NCBI GenBank assembly: GCA_016124315.1
Contig: WGNW01000035.1
Location: 1 to 58,028, forward strand
Length of the DNA stretch: 58,028 bases
Source: Alphaproteobacteria bacterium
GTDB taxonomy: Bacteria > Pseudomonadota > Alphaproteobacteria > SMXS01
Direction: 5' to 3'
In this document: positions 45,375 to 53,424 of the stretch, piece by piece
Layout: each line of letters begins with the position of its first letter
Position numbering within the stretch: the stretch's first letter is position 1
Translations under genes and position numbers: made by a program
Notes under the pieces: model-generated
The model's database searches: none
What the model saw: the letters and a program-made list of their open reading frames with translations, nothing else
Told to the model about the DNA's origin: nothing

Positions 45375-46616
45375 TCATCCGGCGGGTCGCGCCGCGCCCG
45401 CGGTGGGCTCCTGACCCTCGTCGGCGGGCCCAGCTGCCGCCGGCCGAGCCGCGCATGGCGCGGAGCCGCCGATGGTGCTGCATATCTGGCGCGCTGTCGC
45501 CTCGCCCCAGACCGGGCCTGCGATCAGCCGCCGCCCTTCACCATCGGGTTCCACATAGTGGACGAGTTCGCCCAGCTGGGCCTCGTCGAGGCGCTTGAGC
45601 CGCTGCCAGGCGTCCGCCGCTTCCTGCGCCGTGGAGAACACCCCGAGGTCGACGACCCAGGGCTGGGCGTTGGCATCGACGCGGCCGGCGGCGGGTGCCG
45701 GCGCCGCACTGCCGGCAGAACCGGAGGCCGCCGCCTCCGGCGCCGCTGACGTCTCGGATACCGCCTTCGGTGCCTTCGATGCTTCCGCCGACGCGGCCGG
45801 CTGCTCCTTGTCGTCGTACAGATGATGCATCGTCGCGTAGATGCTCAGGTTCTTTTCGACGTCCGACGGACTGAGATCCTGCCGGGCGAGCGCGGCGGCC
45901 TTCTCCGTCTGTCCGGTCAGGCCGTAAAGCAGTGCCAGGTTCTGGCGGTGCTGCTTGCTGGCGGTCCCGGTCGCCTGGATCCGCTCAAGAATGGAAATCC
46001 CTTTGTCGACCCGGCCCGACAGCGCGTAGGACAGGGCCAGGTTGTTCTCGACGGCCAGGTTTCCCGGAGCGGCGGCAAGCGCGGCCTTGTACTGCGCCTG
46101 GGCCTCCTCGTGCCGGTCCAGCCCGTCGAGCGCGACGCCGCGCCCGTTCATGGCCTTCACGTCTTCCGGACTTTGCGCGAGCGCCTTGTCGTATTGAGCC
46201 AATGCCTCCGCCGGCTGCCCCAGCCAGTTCAGCGCGCGCCCGTAGCCGCGATGAATTGCGGCAAGATCCACGCCCGCCTGGAGGGCCTGCCTGTAGCCCT
46301 CCGCCGCCGCCTCCGGTGCGCCCAGCTCCAACAGGAGCTCGCCACGGCTGACGTAGCAGTGGGGGTCGCACTTCCCGTCCGCGATCGCCTGGGAGTAGTA
46401 TTGAGCCGCGGTGGCCTTGTCGCCCGACCGTTCGGCAGCTTCGGCCATCGTCCTGGCGATGAGCGCCGGGTCGGCCTTGGGCCCTTCGGGCTCGGATTGT
46501 CCATACCGGCCGGCGGACTGGCATGCCGTGACGGCCATGCCCAGCGCGGCGCATAGCGCTATCCTTGCGAGACGGTGCGGGGAGGTTGAAAGAAGGCGGT
46601 TGCGGACGAGGTTCAC
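45375..46616 (-). CDS. tadD: TadD-like TPR lipoprotein with C-terminal SPOR domain
   Basis: 413 residues, leftward. Lipobox in AALGMAVTACQSAGRYG. About six TPR units follow (KATAAQYYSQAIADGKCDPH, GRALNWLGQPAEALAQYDKA, NGRGVALDGLDRHEEAQAQY, NNLALSYALSGRVDKGISIL, LALLYGLTGQTEKAAALARQ). After an Ala/Pro-rich linker comes a SPOR domain (PWVVDLGVFSTAQEAADAWQ, RLKRLDEAQLGELVHYVEPD, RRLIAGPVWGEATARQICST). TadD normally has no SPOR domain; this module binds denuded peptidoglycan at division sites. The chain therefore looks like a pilus assembly lipoprotein targeted to septal peptidoglycan. Confidence 0.82.
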   Translation of the reverse strand: MNLVRNRLLSTSPHRLARIALCAALGMAVTACQSAGRYGQSEPEGPKADPALIARTMAEAAERSGDKATAAQYYSQAIADGKCDPHCYVSRGELLLELGAPEAAAEGYRQALQAGVDLAAIHRGYGRALNWLGQPAEALAQYDKALAQSPEDVKAMNGRGVALDGLDRHEEAQAQYKAALAAAPGNLAVENNLALSYALSGRVDKGISILERIQATGTASKQHRQNLALLYGLTGQTEKAAALARQDLSPSDVEKNLSIYATMHHLYDDKEQPAASAEASKAPKAVSETSAAPEAAASGSAGSAAPAPAAGRVDANAQPWVVDLGVFSTAQEAADAWQRLKRLDEAQLGELVHYVEPDGEGRRLIAGPVWGEATARQICSTIGGSAPCAARPAAAGPADEGQEPTAGAARPAG

Positions 46617-46831
46617 AGGCTATCCTTGGTGTGGACTCAGCGGCATACACTACTCCCCTGGCGGCCATCGAAAAAGCCATGTCAGAATCTGCAAATCACC
46701 TCGCGGGGCGAGCCCGACGGGCGGGCCACAAAACCATTTAAGTCACGGAAAACAAAAGAATCCTGTTGAATCGTGCAGGGCTTTTGTGGTGTAATGTGCG
46801 GATGGATTGGGTTCACTTGGGCACGGAACCG

Positions 46832-46990
46832 ATGCAAACGACGGCACGTCTTTACATGCTGAGCCGGGAGGGAACGACGATGATCGAGTACGCTCTCATC
46901 GCCGCTCTCGTAAGCATTGTCGTCGCCGGAAGTTTCGGCACCGTAGCCAGCAGTCTGACCAGTCTTTTCCAGACGCTCACGCCGTATTGA
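46832..46990 (+). CDS. flp: Second Flp-type pilin
   Basis: 52 residues: leader MQTTARLYMLSREG, cleavage after Gly14, TTMIEYALIAALVSIVVAGS with the Glu+5/Tyr pair, and the tail SLTSLFQTLTPY. I start at 46832; a GTG/ATG further upstream (46802) or the inner Met (46856) are possible, since no clear Shine-Dalgarno decides. A separate monocistronic pilin, 39% or so similar to flp1 only in the N-terminal helix, may be a minor or condition-specific subunit. Followed by a good terminator. Confidence 0.82.
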   Translation: MQTTARLYMLSREGTTMIEYALIAALVSIVVAGSFGTVASSLTSLFQTLTPY

Positions 46991-46991
46991 C

Positions 46992-47018
46992 GACGCCTGG
47001 ACCTGGGCGTCTTCTCTC
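46992..47018 (+). terminator. Intrinsic terminator of flp2
   Basis: GACGCC (46992-46997) pairs with GGCGTC (47006-47011) over an 8-nt loop and is followed by TTCTCTCC. It lies directly behind the stop of the second pilin gene. Confidence 0.6.
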
Positions 47019-47123
47019 CCTGGACTTCATCGTCCCACGCTTTGTCCGCCGGTGTTTTCGCATCGTCGCCGACGAGGCCGCCTGGCGCGGTGACCCGACG
47101 CCGCGAGCGAGCCATTTAGCCCT

Positions 47124-47732
47124 TCAGTAGCAGGTGGGGGAACTGAGCGTGAGGTCGTTGCAGCGGAGCACGGTGCGCGACCGGCGCGGCTTGGCATAGT
47201 ACGTGGATTTCATCGTCCTGCCGCCGATGAGAAAATCGGTGGGCGGCCCCGGATAGTCGTACTCGATCTCGGCCATGATGACGCTCTCGTTGGCCGCGAG
47301 AACGCCGTCCGGGACCGATTTGGAATAGCTCGACCCCGTCGAATAGGTCGACGTTCCGGCGGTCGCGGCGGACCATTGGACGGTCTTGTGGTTGGAGCTG
47401 TCCATGGTGATGCTGGTCACCCGGATGGACAATTTGCCGTCGGATGTCGGGTAGGGCTGCATGATCGACTCGGCCGCCGAAAACACCTCCGAGAGGCCGG
47501 CCGTGTCGATCTCCCTGACTCTCGCGACGAGATCGGCGGCCGAGCTCGTCACCATCGTCACCTTCCTGTCGACCGTCATCAGATCGACGGTTTCCGAGGT
47601 GCCGAGCAGCATGATGACCAGGACCGGGACGATCAGCGCGAACTCGAGCGCCGCGACGCCACGGCGGTCCCTGAGCCACCGGCCGAGGCAGCCGCTCGTC
47701 ATCGCCCGCGCAAGATTCGTTCTGAGGGTCAT
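47124..47732 (-). CDS. TadE/TadG-like pseudopilin
   Basis: 202 residues from the ATG at 47732. N-terminal prepilin-like segment: LRDRRGVAALEFALIVPVLV with Glu at +5 after the basic cluster, the TadE-like motif, then a long periplasmic part (EVFSAAESIMQPYPTSDGKL). Pseudopilin that would be processed by CpaA and join the Flp pilus base. Cotranscribed with the next TadE-like gene, 8 bp upstream in transcription order. Upstream extension to 48035 overlaps that gene and lacks similarity. Confidence 0.8.
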   Translation of the reverse strand: MTLRTNLARAMTSGCLGRWLRDRRGVAALEFALIVPVLVIMLLGTSETVDLMTVDRKVTMVTSSAADLVARVREIDTAGLSEVFSAAESIMQPYPTSDGKLSIRVTSITMDSSNHKTVQWSAATAGTSTYSTGSSYSKSVPDGVLAANESVIMAEIEYDYPGPPTDFLIGGRTMKSTYYAKPRRSRTVLRCNDLTLSSPTCY

Positions 47733-47740
47733 GCCGCCCA

Positions 47741-48400
47741 CTACCCCCCGCTTGAGACGAGATCGGGGAACGGCTCGTTGCGGAACACGACCGTGGACGA
47801 CAGCACCACGTTGCCGTGGGAATCCGCCTTGTCGCGCAAGAGATACTTCATGAAGGGAATCAGCAGCGCCCACTTGTAATACGTGCGCACCATAATCACC
47901 TGGTCCCGGTTGCCGGGATCGAACTCGGTGATGACCATGCCCGTGTCCTGATCGGTGTCCGGCGGCGCCATGTCCACCTGATCGAAGTCCTGATAGTTGC
48001 GGACGTCGAAATAGACCCGGCTCGGGTCGTCGCAACTGATGAGTCCTTTCATGGACGAGCAGAGATTCTCCTTGAATAGTTCCTGCGCGGACGGCGGATC
48101 GCCAGAGGAACCGGAGGAATCGCCCGATACGCCTCCGCCGCCCTCGGTGTAGGAGCCGTTCAGCTCCGACGACGCCGCCGCTGCCTGTAGCTGACCAGTC
48201 CTGATCTTTCGGGCGGTTTCCTGGGTCGCCTGATCGAGAAGATCGCTCGCATAGTAGACGAGACCCATTTCGATCATGCCCAGGGTGATGAGCAGGAAGG
48301 GCCCGATCACCAACGCGAACTCAAGCGCCACCGACCCCCGCCGGTCACCCAGAAGGGAGCGGCGCCGTGACCGACAGGAGCGTCTTTTCACACGGAACAT
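47741..48400 (-). CDS. TadE-like pseudopilin
   Basis: 219 residues (ATG 48400; a GTG at 48406 is the alternative). LLGDRRGSVALEFALVIGPF with Glu at +5 of the processed N-terminus and ITLGMIEMGLVYYASDLLDQ give the pseudopilin helix. A Gly/Ser-rich loop (GGGGVSGDSSGSSGDPPS) lies in the periplasmic part. TadE-type proteins prime pilus assembly. First of a two-gene leftward unit, whose promoter probably lies in the AT-rich gap to the TadG-like gene. Confidence 0.8.
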   Translation of the reverse strand: MFRVKRRSCRSRRRSLLGDRRGSVALEFALVIGPFLLITLGMIEMGLVYYASDLLDQATQETARKIRTGQLQAAAASSELNGSYTEGGGGVSGDSSGSSGDPPSAQELFKENLCSSMKGLISCDDPSRVYFDVRNYQDFDQVDMAPPDTDQDTGMVITEFDPGNRDQVIMVRTYYKWALLIPFMKYLLRDKADSHGNVVLSSTVVFRNEPFPDLVSSGG

Positions 48401-48406
48401 CGGCAC

Positions 48407-48690
48407 AACTCGCCACTATTGCCGAGTCGAATATACTCCACATGGCCTTAATGCTTCAATATAGAATAACATTTATATTTTCTATAAAATTTTATTGAAA
48501 TTATACTCTCAGTTTACCTTCATTTTATACTAAGTAAAGACACAATTATCTACCTTTATACTTGATATTTTGGTATGACTGTTTCGCTCGGAATGAGCGT
48601 GGCTTGTCCGTCACAAGCCTCGCCTCAATTCGGACACACGTCCCAGCGCGCCGCACTCCATGACAGCGCGCCGGACACTGGAGGAAGACA
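48407..48690. promoter_or_regulatory. AT-rich divergent promoter island with repeated TTATACT
   Basis: The ~180-bp core (48430-48580) is strongly AT-rich within a GC-rich genome. TTATACT occurs at 48501-48507, 48525-48531 and 48556-48562, and once at 36685-36691 in the AT-rich leader of flp1. As TATACT is close to a -10, they could be promoter elements or a shared operator. Serves the leftward tadE-like pair and the rightward tadG-like gene (Shine-Dalgarno GGAGGAAGACA before 48691). Confidence 0.5.
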
Positions 48691-49008
48691 ATGGCGGACC
48701 AAGAAGACCCGATGTCCTGGACGGGCCGCGCGTGGCGCGGCGTGCGCATGTGGATGGTCGACCGGAAGGGCGCCACGATGGTGGTCTGGGCGATCATGGC
48801 GATACCCGTGCTCAGCATGGTCGGCGCGTCCGTCGACTATGCGCGGTTCCATTCGGGCCAGGTCGAGATGCAAAACGCCGTCGACGCCGCGGCGCTCGCC
48901 GGGGGCCGCGCCTACGAGAACACTCTGGGCGGGTTCTCCGAACGCGACGCGGCGGCTCGCCAGGCGGCTCAGGATTTCTTCGACGCCAACTTTCCCGACC
49001 TGATTTAG
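48691..49008 (+). CDS. tadG: TadG-like protein, N-terminal part (cut by an in-frame TAG)
   Basis: 105 residues. N-terminal basic region and hydrophobic anchor (MVDRKGATMVVWAIMAIPVL, SMVGASVDYARFHSGQVEMQ) as in TadG-like pilus proteins, then NAVDAAALAGGRAYENTL. It ends in FFDANFPDLI followed by TAG at 49006-49008. The next reading frame, in the same frame, carries exactly the remaining part of the TadG-like protein. So this is one gene broken by a single stop codon, not a small separate gene. Strong Shine-Dalgarno GGAGGAAGACA. Read-through, reinitiation or sequence error are the alternatives. Confidence 0.8.
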   Translation: MADQEDPMSWTGRAWRGVRMWMVDRKGATMVVWAIMAIPVLSMVGASVDYARFHSGQVEMQNAVDAAALAGGRAYENTLGGFSERDAAARQAAQDFFDANFPDLI

Positions 49009-49011
49009 CAT

Positions 49012-50340
49012 ATGAGCACGCCGAGCATCACGGTCACGCCGGATTCGAAGACGGTGATGGTCACGGCGACTTCCCAGATGCCGACCACGTTCATGAAGCT
49101 GCTCGGCGTCGACGCGATGACCGTCTCCGCCAGTTCCACGGTGATCCGGAATGGCCGCGGCGTGGAACTCGTGCTCGTCATGGACAACACCGGGTCCATG
49201 CGCAGTGCGGTGGGCGGATCCTCGACCAACAAGATCACCGCCATGAAGAACGCGGCGAAGAAGCTCGTGGACATCCTCTACAACGGACGCGAGACAATCG
49301 ACAATTTCTACGTCGAGCTGGTGCCTTATGCCGCCATGGTCAACATCGGCAACAACAATACCGGTTGGGTGACACGCCCCGGCGGCGGCGACTGGGCGTG
49401 GTGGGCCAATTCCGTGTACTACTCGGGCACCATCTGGAAGGGCTGCGTCATGGCGCGGGCGGACCCCTACGACGAAACCGACGATCCGCCCAGCGTCGCC
49501 AAATGGGAAGTGATGGCCTGGTCGTCGACCAAGGACATCACCTTCAAGGACAAGTACGGCAATGACATCCGGGTCCGCAAGAACGGCAACTGGCAGAACG
49601 TGGCGGGCGACAACAACTGGCCGCCCATCGACGAGTCCAACAATGCCCAGAACAACGGCACCGGCCCCAACCTGGGCTGCCCGCCGGCGATCACGCCGCT
49701 GATCCAGGACAAGACCGACGTGGACACGGCCATCGACCAGATGCAGCCCTGGCACCGGGGCGGCACCATGTCCAACCTCGGCCTGGCCTGGGGCTGGCGG
49801 GTGATCTCGCCGCGCTGGCGCGGCCTGTGGAACGGCGTGCCCGAAGACCATCCGCTCGACTACAACACGCCCAACTGGGACAAGGTCGTCATCCTGCTGA
49901 CCGACGGCACCAACGAGTGGTACGACTGGGACGGCGACGGCCACAAGGGCGACGACGGCAAGACGCCGCTCAACGGCCTGCCGGGCAAGGCGGGATTCTC
50001 CAGCAGCAGCAGCGCCAATGTGAAGTCGGGCGACGTCCCCGACGACACCGACTACGGCGCCTATGGCCGCATCAGCGCCAACCGGCTGGGCACCACCAGC
50101 AACGGCTCGGCCCACACGGTGCTGGACAACAAGATGAAGCGCATGTGCACCTTCCTGCGCCAGAACGGGGTGATCGTCTACACCCTCACCTTCGGCGCCA
50201 CCAGCAGCTCGACGGAAGACACTTTCGAGCAGTGCGCGGGACGGCCGGACCGCTACTTCGCCTCGCCCACCAACGAGGATCTGGAATCCGCCTTCATCGC
50301 CATCGCCACCGAGATCAACAATCTGCGCATCTCCGAGTGA
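49012..50340 (+). CDS. tadG: TadG-like protein, C-terminal part with VWA domain
   Basis: 442 residues in the frame of the preceding gene, starting ATG three bases after its TAG (TAGCATATG). The first ~50 residues complete the periplasmic linker (TVTPDSKTVMVTATSQMPTT, FMKLLGVDAMTVSASSTVIR), then a von Willebrand A domain with MIDAS motif DNTGSMRS (VELVLVMDNTGSMRSAVGG) and the later LLTDGTNEWYDWDGDG segment. C-terminus LESAFIAIATEINNLRISE. No ribosome-binding site precedes it, and without the upstream part it lacks the membrane anchor. A terminator follows (50361). Confidence 0.8.
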   Translation: MSTPSITVTPDSKTVMVTATSQMPTTFMKLLGVDAMTVSASSTVIRNGRGVELVLVMDNTGSMRSAVGGSSTNKITAMKNAAKKLVDILYNGRETIDNFYVELVPYAAMVNIGNNNTGWVTRPGGGDWAWWANSVYYSGTIWKGCVMARADPYDETDDPPSVAKWEVMAWSSTKDITFKDKYGNDIRVRKNGNWQNVAGDNNWPPIDESNNAQNNGTGPNLGCPPAITPLIQDKTDVDTAIDQMQPWHRGGTMSNLGLAWGWRVISPRWRGLWNGVPEDHPLDYNTPNWDKVVILLTDGTNEWYDWDGDGHKGDDGKTPLNGLPGKAGFSSSSSANVKSGDVPDDTDYGAYGRISANRLGTTSNGSAHTVLDNKMKRMCTFLRQNGVIVYTLTFGATSSSTEDTFEQCAGRPDRYFASPTNEDLESAFIAIATEINNLRISE

Positions 50341-50360
50341 CGCTCGCAACGACTGCGACC

Positions 50361-50389
50361 TTGGGGCGCTTCGGCGCCCCAATTCTTTT
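50361..50389. terminator. Intrinsic terminator with UUCG tetraloop
   Basis: TTGGGGCGC (50361-50369) pairs with GCGCCCCAA (50374-50382) across a TTCG loop closed by C-G, followed by TTCTTTT. It lies just behind the TadG-like gene and before the convergent glycosyltransferase gene. Confidence 0.85.
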
Positions 50390-51591
50390 CAGTCCCGCAA
50401 CCTCTGGTACACCGGCGCGTAGCGCGCCACGCTGTTCTGCCACGTCCTCACCTCGGTGGCGTAGCGGTAGGCCTCGTCCAGCAGCCGGCCCGCAGCGGCG
50501 GGATCGGCCGCCCAGGCGGTGACCGCATCGCTGATCGCCCCGGCCCGTCCGGCGGGAAACAGCACGCCGGTGCGGCCGTGTTCAATCAGTTCGCGGTGGC
50601 CGCCGATGTCCGAGGCGAGCACCGGCTTGCGCTGCGCCATGGCTTCGAGCGGCTTGAGCGGCGTCACCAGCTCGGTCAGCCGCATGGGGTGGCGCGGATA
50701 GAGGAAGGCGTCGACCAGGGCGTAGTAGCGGGCCACCGTGTCGTGGGGCACGCGCCCGGCGAAGACCACCCCTTCCCCCAGCGCCAGCCGCTCCGCCTGG
50801 CGCCGGAGCGCATCCTCCTGCGGGCCTCCGCCCACCAGCAGCAGCTTGATTTCCGGCCGCGACGCGCGGATCGCCGGCATGGCGTCGAGCAGCAGGTCGA
50901 GGCCTTCGTAGCCGTAGAAGGAGCCGATGAAGCCGAGGACGGTCGCGCCCTCCAGGCCGAGGCTGCGCCGCAGCGCCGGGTCGGCCGGTTCGGGATGGGC
51001 GAATTCCGCCGGATCGACGGCGTTGGGGATGACGGTCACGTTGGCCTCCGGCACGCCGCGCGCGACGATGTCCCGGCGCAAGCCCTCGCAGATGGTGGTC
51101 ACCGCGTCGGCGCTGCGAACCGCCTCGGTTTCCAGGTGGCGCGCGAGCCGGTAGCGGAAGCCGTTGGCGCGGAAGGTCCCGTGGGCGGCGGCGGCGTCCT
51201 CCCAGAACGCGCGGATCTCGTAGACCACGGGAATGCCCAGCCGGCGCCCGACCGCCAGCGCCGCCCGGGCGTCGAGCACCGGCGAATGGGCGTGCAGGAT
51301 GTCGGGCTTCACCTGACGGGCGACGGCCGCCAGCCGGCGCGCCAGCACCGACACGATGGCATGATCCTTGATCAGCGGAAGCCGCCGGGTCCAGGCGGCG
51401 GGCTGGGCCGTCCGGAAGAAGCGCAGGCCGTCGACCGTTTCCTCGCCGTCCGCTTCCGAGCCCTGCTTCGGGCCGGTGAGGTGTTCGGTCTCCCACCCCA
51501 GCGCCCGCTGCTGGCGCAGGATCGCCAGGCTGCGGAAGGTGTAGCCGCTGTGCAGCGGGATCGAGTGGTCGAAGACGTGCAGGATGCGCAT
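50389..51591 (-). CDS. Glycosyltransferase, exosortase/PEP-CTERM-associated (GT4, Daro_2409-like)
   Basis: 400 residues. It begins MRILHVFDHSIPLHSGYTFR, ILRQQRALGWETEHLTGPKQ, the pattern I recognise for the PEP-CTERM/exosortase A-associated GT4 transferases; the GT-B signature follows (LRRSLGLEGATVLGFIGSFY, the E-x7-E region as ELVTPLKPLEAMAQRKPVLA, SDIGGHRELIEHGRTGVLFP). It makes part of the exopolysaccharide co-occurring with exosortase systems. Leftward; the gene end overlaps the UUCG terminator. The window has one PEP-CTERM protein (20209) but no exosortase. Confidence 0.82.
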   Translation of the reverse strand: MRILHVFDHSIPLHSGYTFRSLAILRQQRALGWETEHLTGPKQGSEADGEETVDGLRFFRTAQPAAWTRRLPLIKDHAIVSVLARRLAAVARQVKPDILHAHSPVLDARAALAVGRRLGIPVVYEIRAFWEDAAAAHGTFRANGFRYRLARHLETEAVRSADAVTTICEGLRRDIVARGVPEANVTVIPNAVDPAEFAHPEPADPALRRSLGLEGATVLGFIGSFYGYEGLDLLLDAMPAIRASRPEIKLLLVGGGPQEDALRRQAERLALGEGVVFAGRVPHDTVARYYALVDAFLYPRHPMRLTELVTPLKPLEAMAQRKPVLASDIGGHRELIEHGRTGVLFPAGRAGAISDAVTAWAADPAAAGRLLDEAYRYATEVRTWQNSVARYAPVYQRLRD

Positions 51592-51661
51592 GGAGAAGGG
51601 CCGTTCGGTGGGTCTCGCCGGTTCCGTTATAGCCTCCCGGAGCCCGCGCCGGAACGCTCGG

Positions 51662-52441
51662 CTACGGCTCCTCCACCCGTTCCCACGGCACGGTGATCCG
51701 TCGGCCTTCGTGACCGGCGTGGATGACGGTGACGTGATAGGCGGCGCGCACGTTCTCGTCGACCAGCACCTCCCCGGGCGCCCCGTCGGCCAGCAGCTTC
51801 CCCTGCCGCAGCAGCAGCAGCCGGTGACAGAAGCGTTCGGCCAGCATCAGGTCGTGCAGCACCGCCACCACGAGCGCGCCCGCTTCCGCATAGCCCCGCA
51901 ACAGTTCCATGATCTCGATCTGGTGATAGGGGTCGAGGGCGGCGATGGGCTCGTCGACCAGCAGGATGGGCGCCTGCACGGCCAGCGCCCGCGCCAGCAG
52001 CACGCGAGCCCGTTCGCCACCCGACAGGGTGTCGACGGCGCGCTCGGCCAGGTCGGTCACCGCCGCCGCCGCCATCGCCTCGGCGACCGCCCGATGGTCC
52101 TCCGCCGAGAGGCCCTGGAACGGCGCGCGGTGCGGCAGGCGGCCCAGCGCGATCAGGTCGCGCACCGCGAACGGCCAGTGCACCGGCTGCGCCTGGGCGA
52201 GATAGGAGACCGTCCTGGCGAAGCGCCGCCGGCCGATCCGGTCGATCGGCTGCCCCTCCAGCTCGACCACGCCCTCGCAGGGAACAAGCCCGGCCAGCGC
52301 CCGCAGCAGGCTGGTCTTGCCGGCGCCGTTGGGGCCGATCAGGCCGACCAGCGCGCCCGCCCCGGCCGCGACGTCCACCCCGCTGACCGCGGCGAAATCG
52401 CCGAACCGTACCGACACGCCCCGGGCGCGGAGCAGGCTCAT
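51662..52441 (-). CDS. btuD: Vitamin B12 ABC transporter ATP-binding protein
   Basis: 259 residues, last gene of the B12 operon. Walker A (LVGLIGPNGAGKTSLLRALA), Q-loop (ARTVSYLAQAQPVHWPFAV), ABC signature (VDTLSGGERARVLLARALAV), Walker B (PILLVDEPIAALDPYHQIEI) and H-loop (LVVAVLHDLMLAERFCHR) are all intact. Family FepC/BtuD/HmuV type. ATG at 52441 overlaps the permease stop (ATGA). The riboswitch and context favour corrinoid over iron-siderophore transport. Confidence 0.88.
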   Translation of the reverse strand: MSLLRARGVSVRFGDFAAVSGVDVAAGAGALVGLIGPNGAGKTSLLRALAGLVPCEGVVELEGQPIDRIGRRRFARTVSYLAQAQPVHWPFAVRDLIALGRLPHRAPFQGLSAEDHRAVAEAMAAAAVTDLAERAVDTLSGGERARVLLARALAVQAPILLVDEPIAALDPYHQIEIMELLRGYAEAGALVVAVLHDLMLAERFCHRLLLLRQGKLLADGAPGEVLVDENVRAAYHVTVIHAGHEGRRITVPWERVEEP

Positions 52442-53424
52442 GCCGTCCCCCGCCGCGCCTTGAGGATCAGGTGCAGGAAGAACGGCGCGCCGATCAGCGC
52501 GGTCACCACGCCGAGTTTCAGTTCCGGCCCGCGCACCGGCAGCCGCACCAGGATGTCGGCGGCCAGCACGACAGCCGATCCGGCGAGCGCGCTGGGCAGC
52601 AGCAGGCGGCTCGGATGGTGCCCGACCCAGGGACGCAGCAGGTGGGGCACGACCAGACCGACGAAGCCGATCATCCCGGTGACCGACACCAGCGCGCCGA
52701 CGGCCAGCCCGGTGCCGAGGATGACCCGGATGGTGGTGGCGCGCGGACTGAAGCCCAGGCTGCGCGCCGTGTCCTGGCCCAGGCTGAGGGCGTCGAGGGC
52801 ACGTCCGGCGGTCAGGATGAGCAGGCCGCCGCCGACGGCGAAGGGTGCGGCGAACGCCACGTGGTCCATGCTGCGGTCGGCCAGCGATCCCAGCATCCAG
52901 AATACGATCTCCAGCGCCGCCCACGGGCTGGGCGCCAGGTTGAGCGCCAGCGAGGTGAGCGCGCCGGTAAAGGCGTTGATGGCGATGCCCGCCAGGATCA
53001 GCGACATCACGTCGGCCGACCGGCCGGCCATCAGGTAGAGGACCAGCAGCGCCAGCAGCGCGCCGACGAAGCCGCCGGCCGGCACCGCCATGGCGCCGCC
53101 GAACAGGCCGAAATAGAACACCACCACCGCGCCCAGCGCGGCGCCGCCCGAGGCTCCGATCAGGCCAGGCTCCGCCAGCGGGTTGCGCAGCAGCCCCTGC
53201 AGCGCCGCGCCCGACAGGCCCAGCACGGCGCCCGTCATCAGCCCGAGCAGGGCGCGCGGCAGCCTGACCTGGTAGAGGATGATGTCGGCGACTCCCTGGT
53301 TCAGGGTGCCGGCCGACGGCAGCCAGCTGCCGCCCCGCCCGACGAGGACCGACAGCGCGAACAGCGCCGCCACCAGAACGGCGAGCACGGCGCACACCGT
53401 GCCGACGCGGCGGACGGGGGTCAC
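52438..53424 (-). CDS. btuC: Vitamin B12 ABC transporter permease
   Basis: 328 residues from a GTG that overlaps the stop of the binding-protein gene (GTGA, 53421-53424). FecCD/BtuC family: about 9-10 spans, with the conserved LYQVRLPRALLGLMTGAVLG, LQGLLRNPLAEPGLIGASGG, ALEIVFWMLGSLADRSMDHV, GFVGLVVPHLLRPWVGHHPS and the end GVVTALIGAPFFLHLIL. Inner-membrane channel that pairs with BtuD. Upstream in-frame extension to 53676 would overlap the binding-protein gene and is not credible. Confidence 0.9.
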   Translation of the reverse strand: MTPVRRVGTVCAVLAVLVAALFALSVLVGRGGSWLPSAGTLNQGVADIILYQVRLPRALLGLMTGAVLGLSGAALQGLLRNPLAEPGLIGASGGAALGAVVVFYFGLFGGAMAVPAGGFVGALLALLVLYLMAGRSADVMSLILAGIAINAFTGALTSLALNLAPSPWAALEIVFWMLGSLADRSMDHVAFAAPFAVGGGLLILTAGRALDALSLGQDTARSLGFSPRATTIRVILGTGLAVGALVSVTGMIGFVGLVVPHLLRPWVGHHPSRLLLPSALAGSAVVLAADILVRLPVRGPELKLGVVTALIGAPFFLHLILKARRGTA

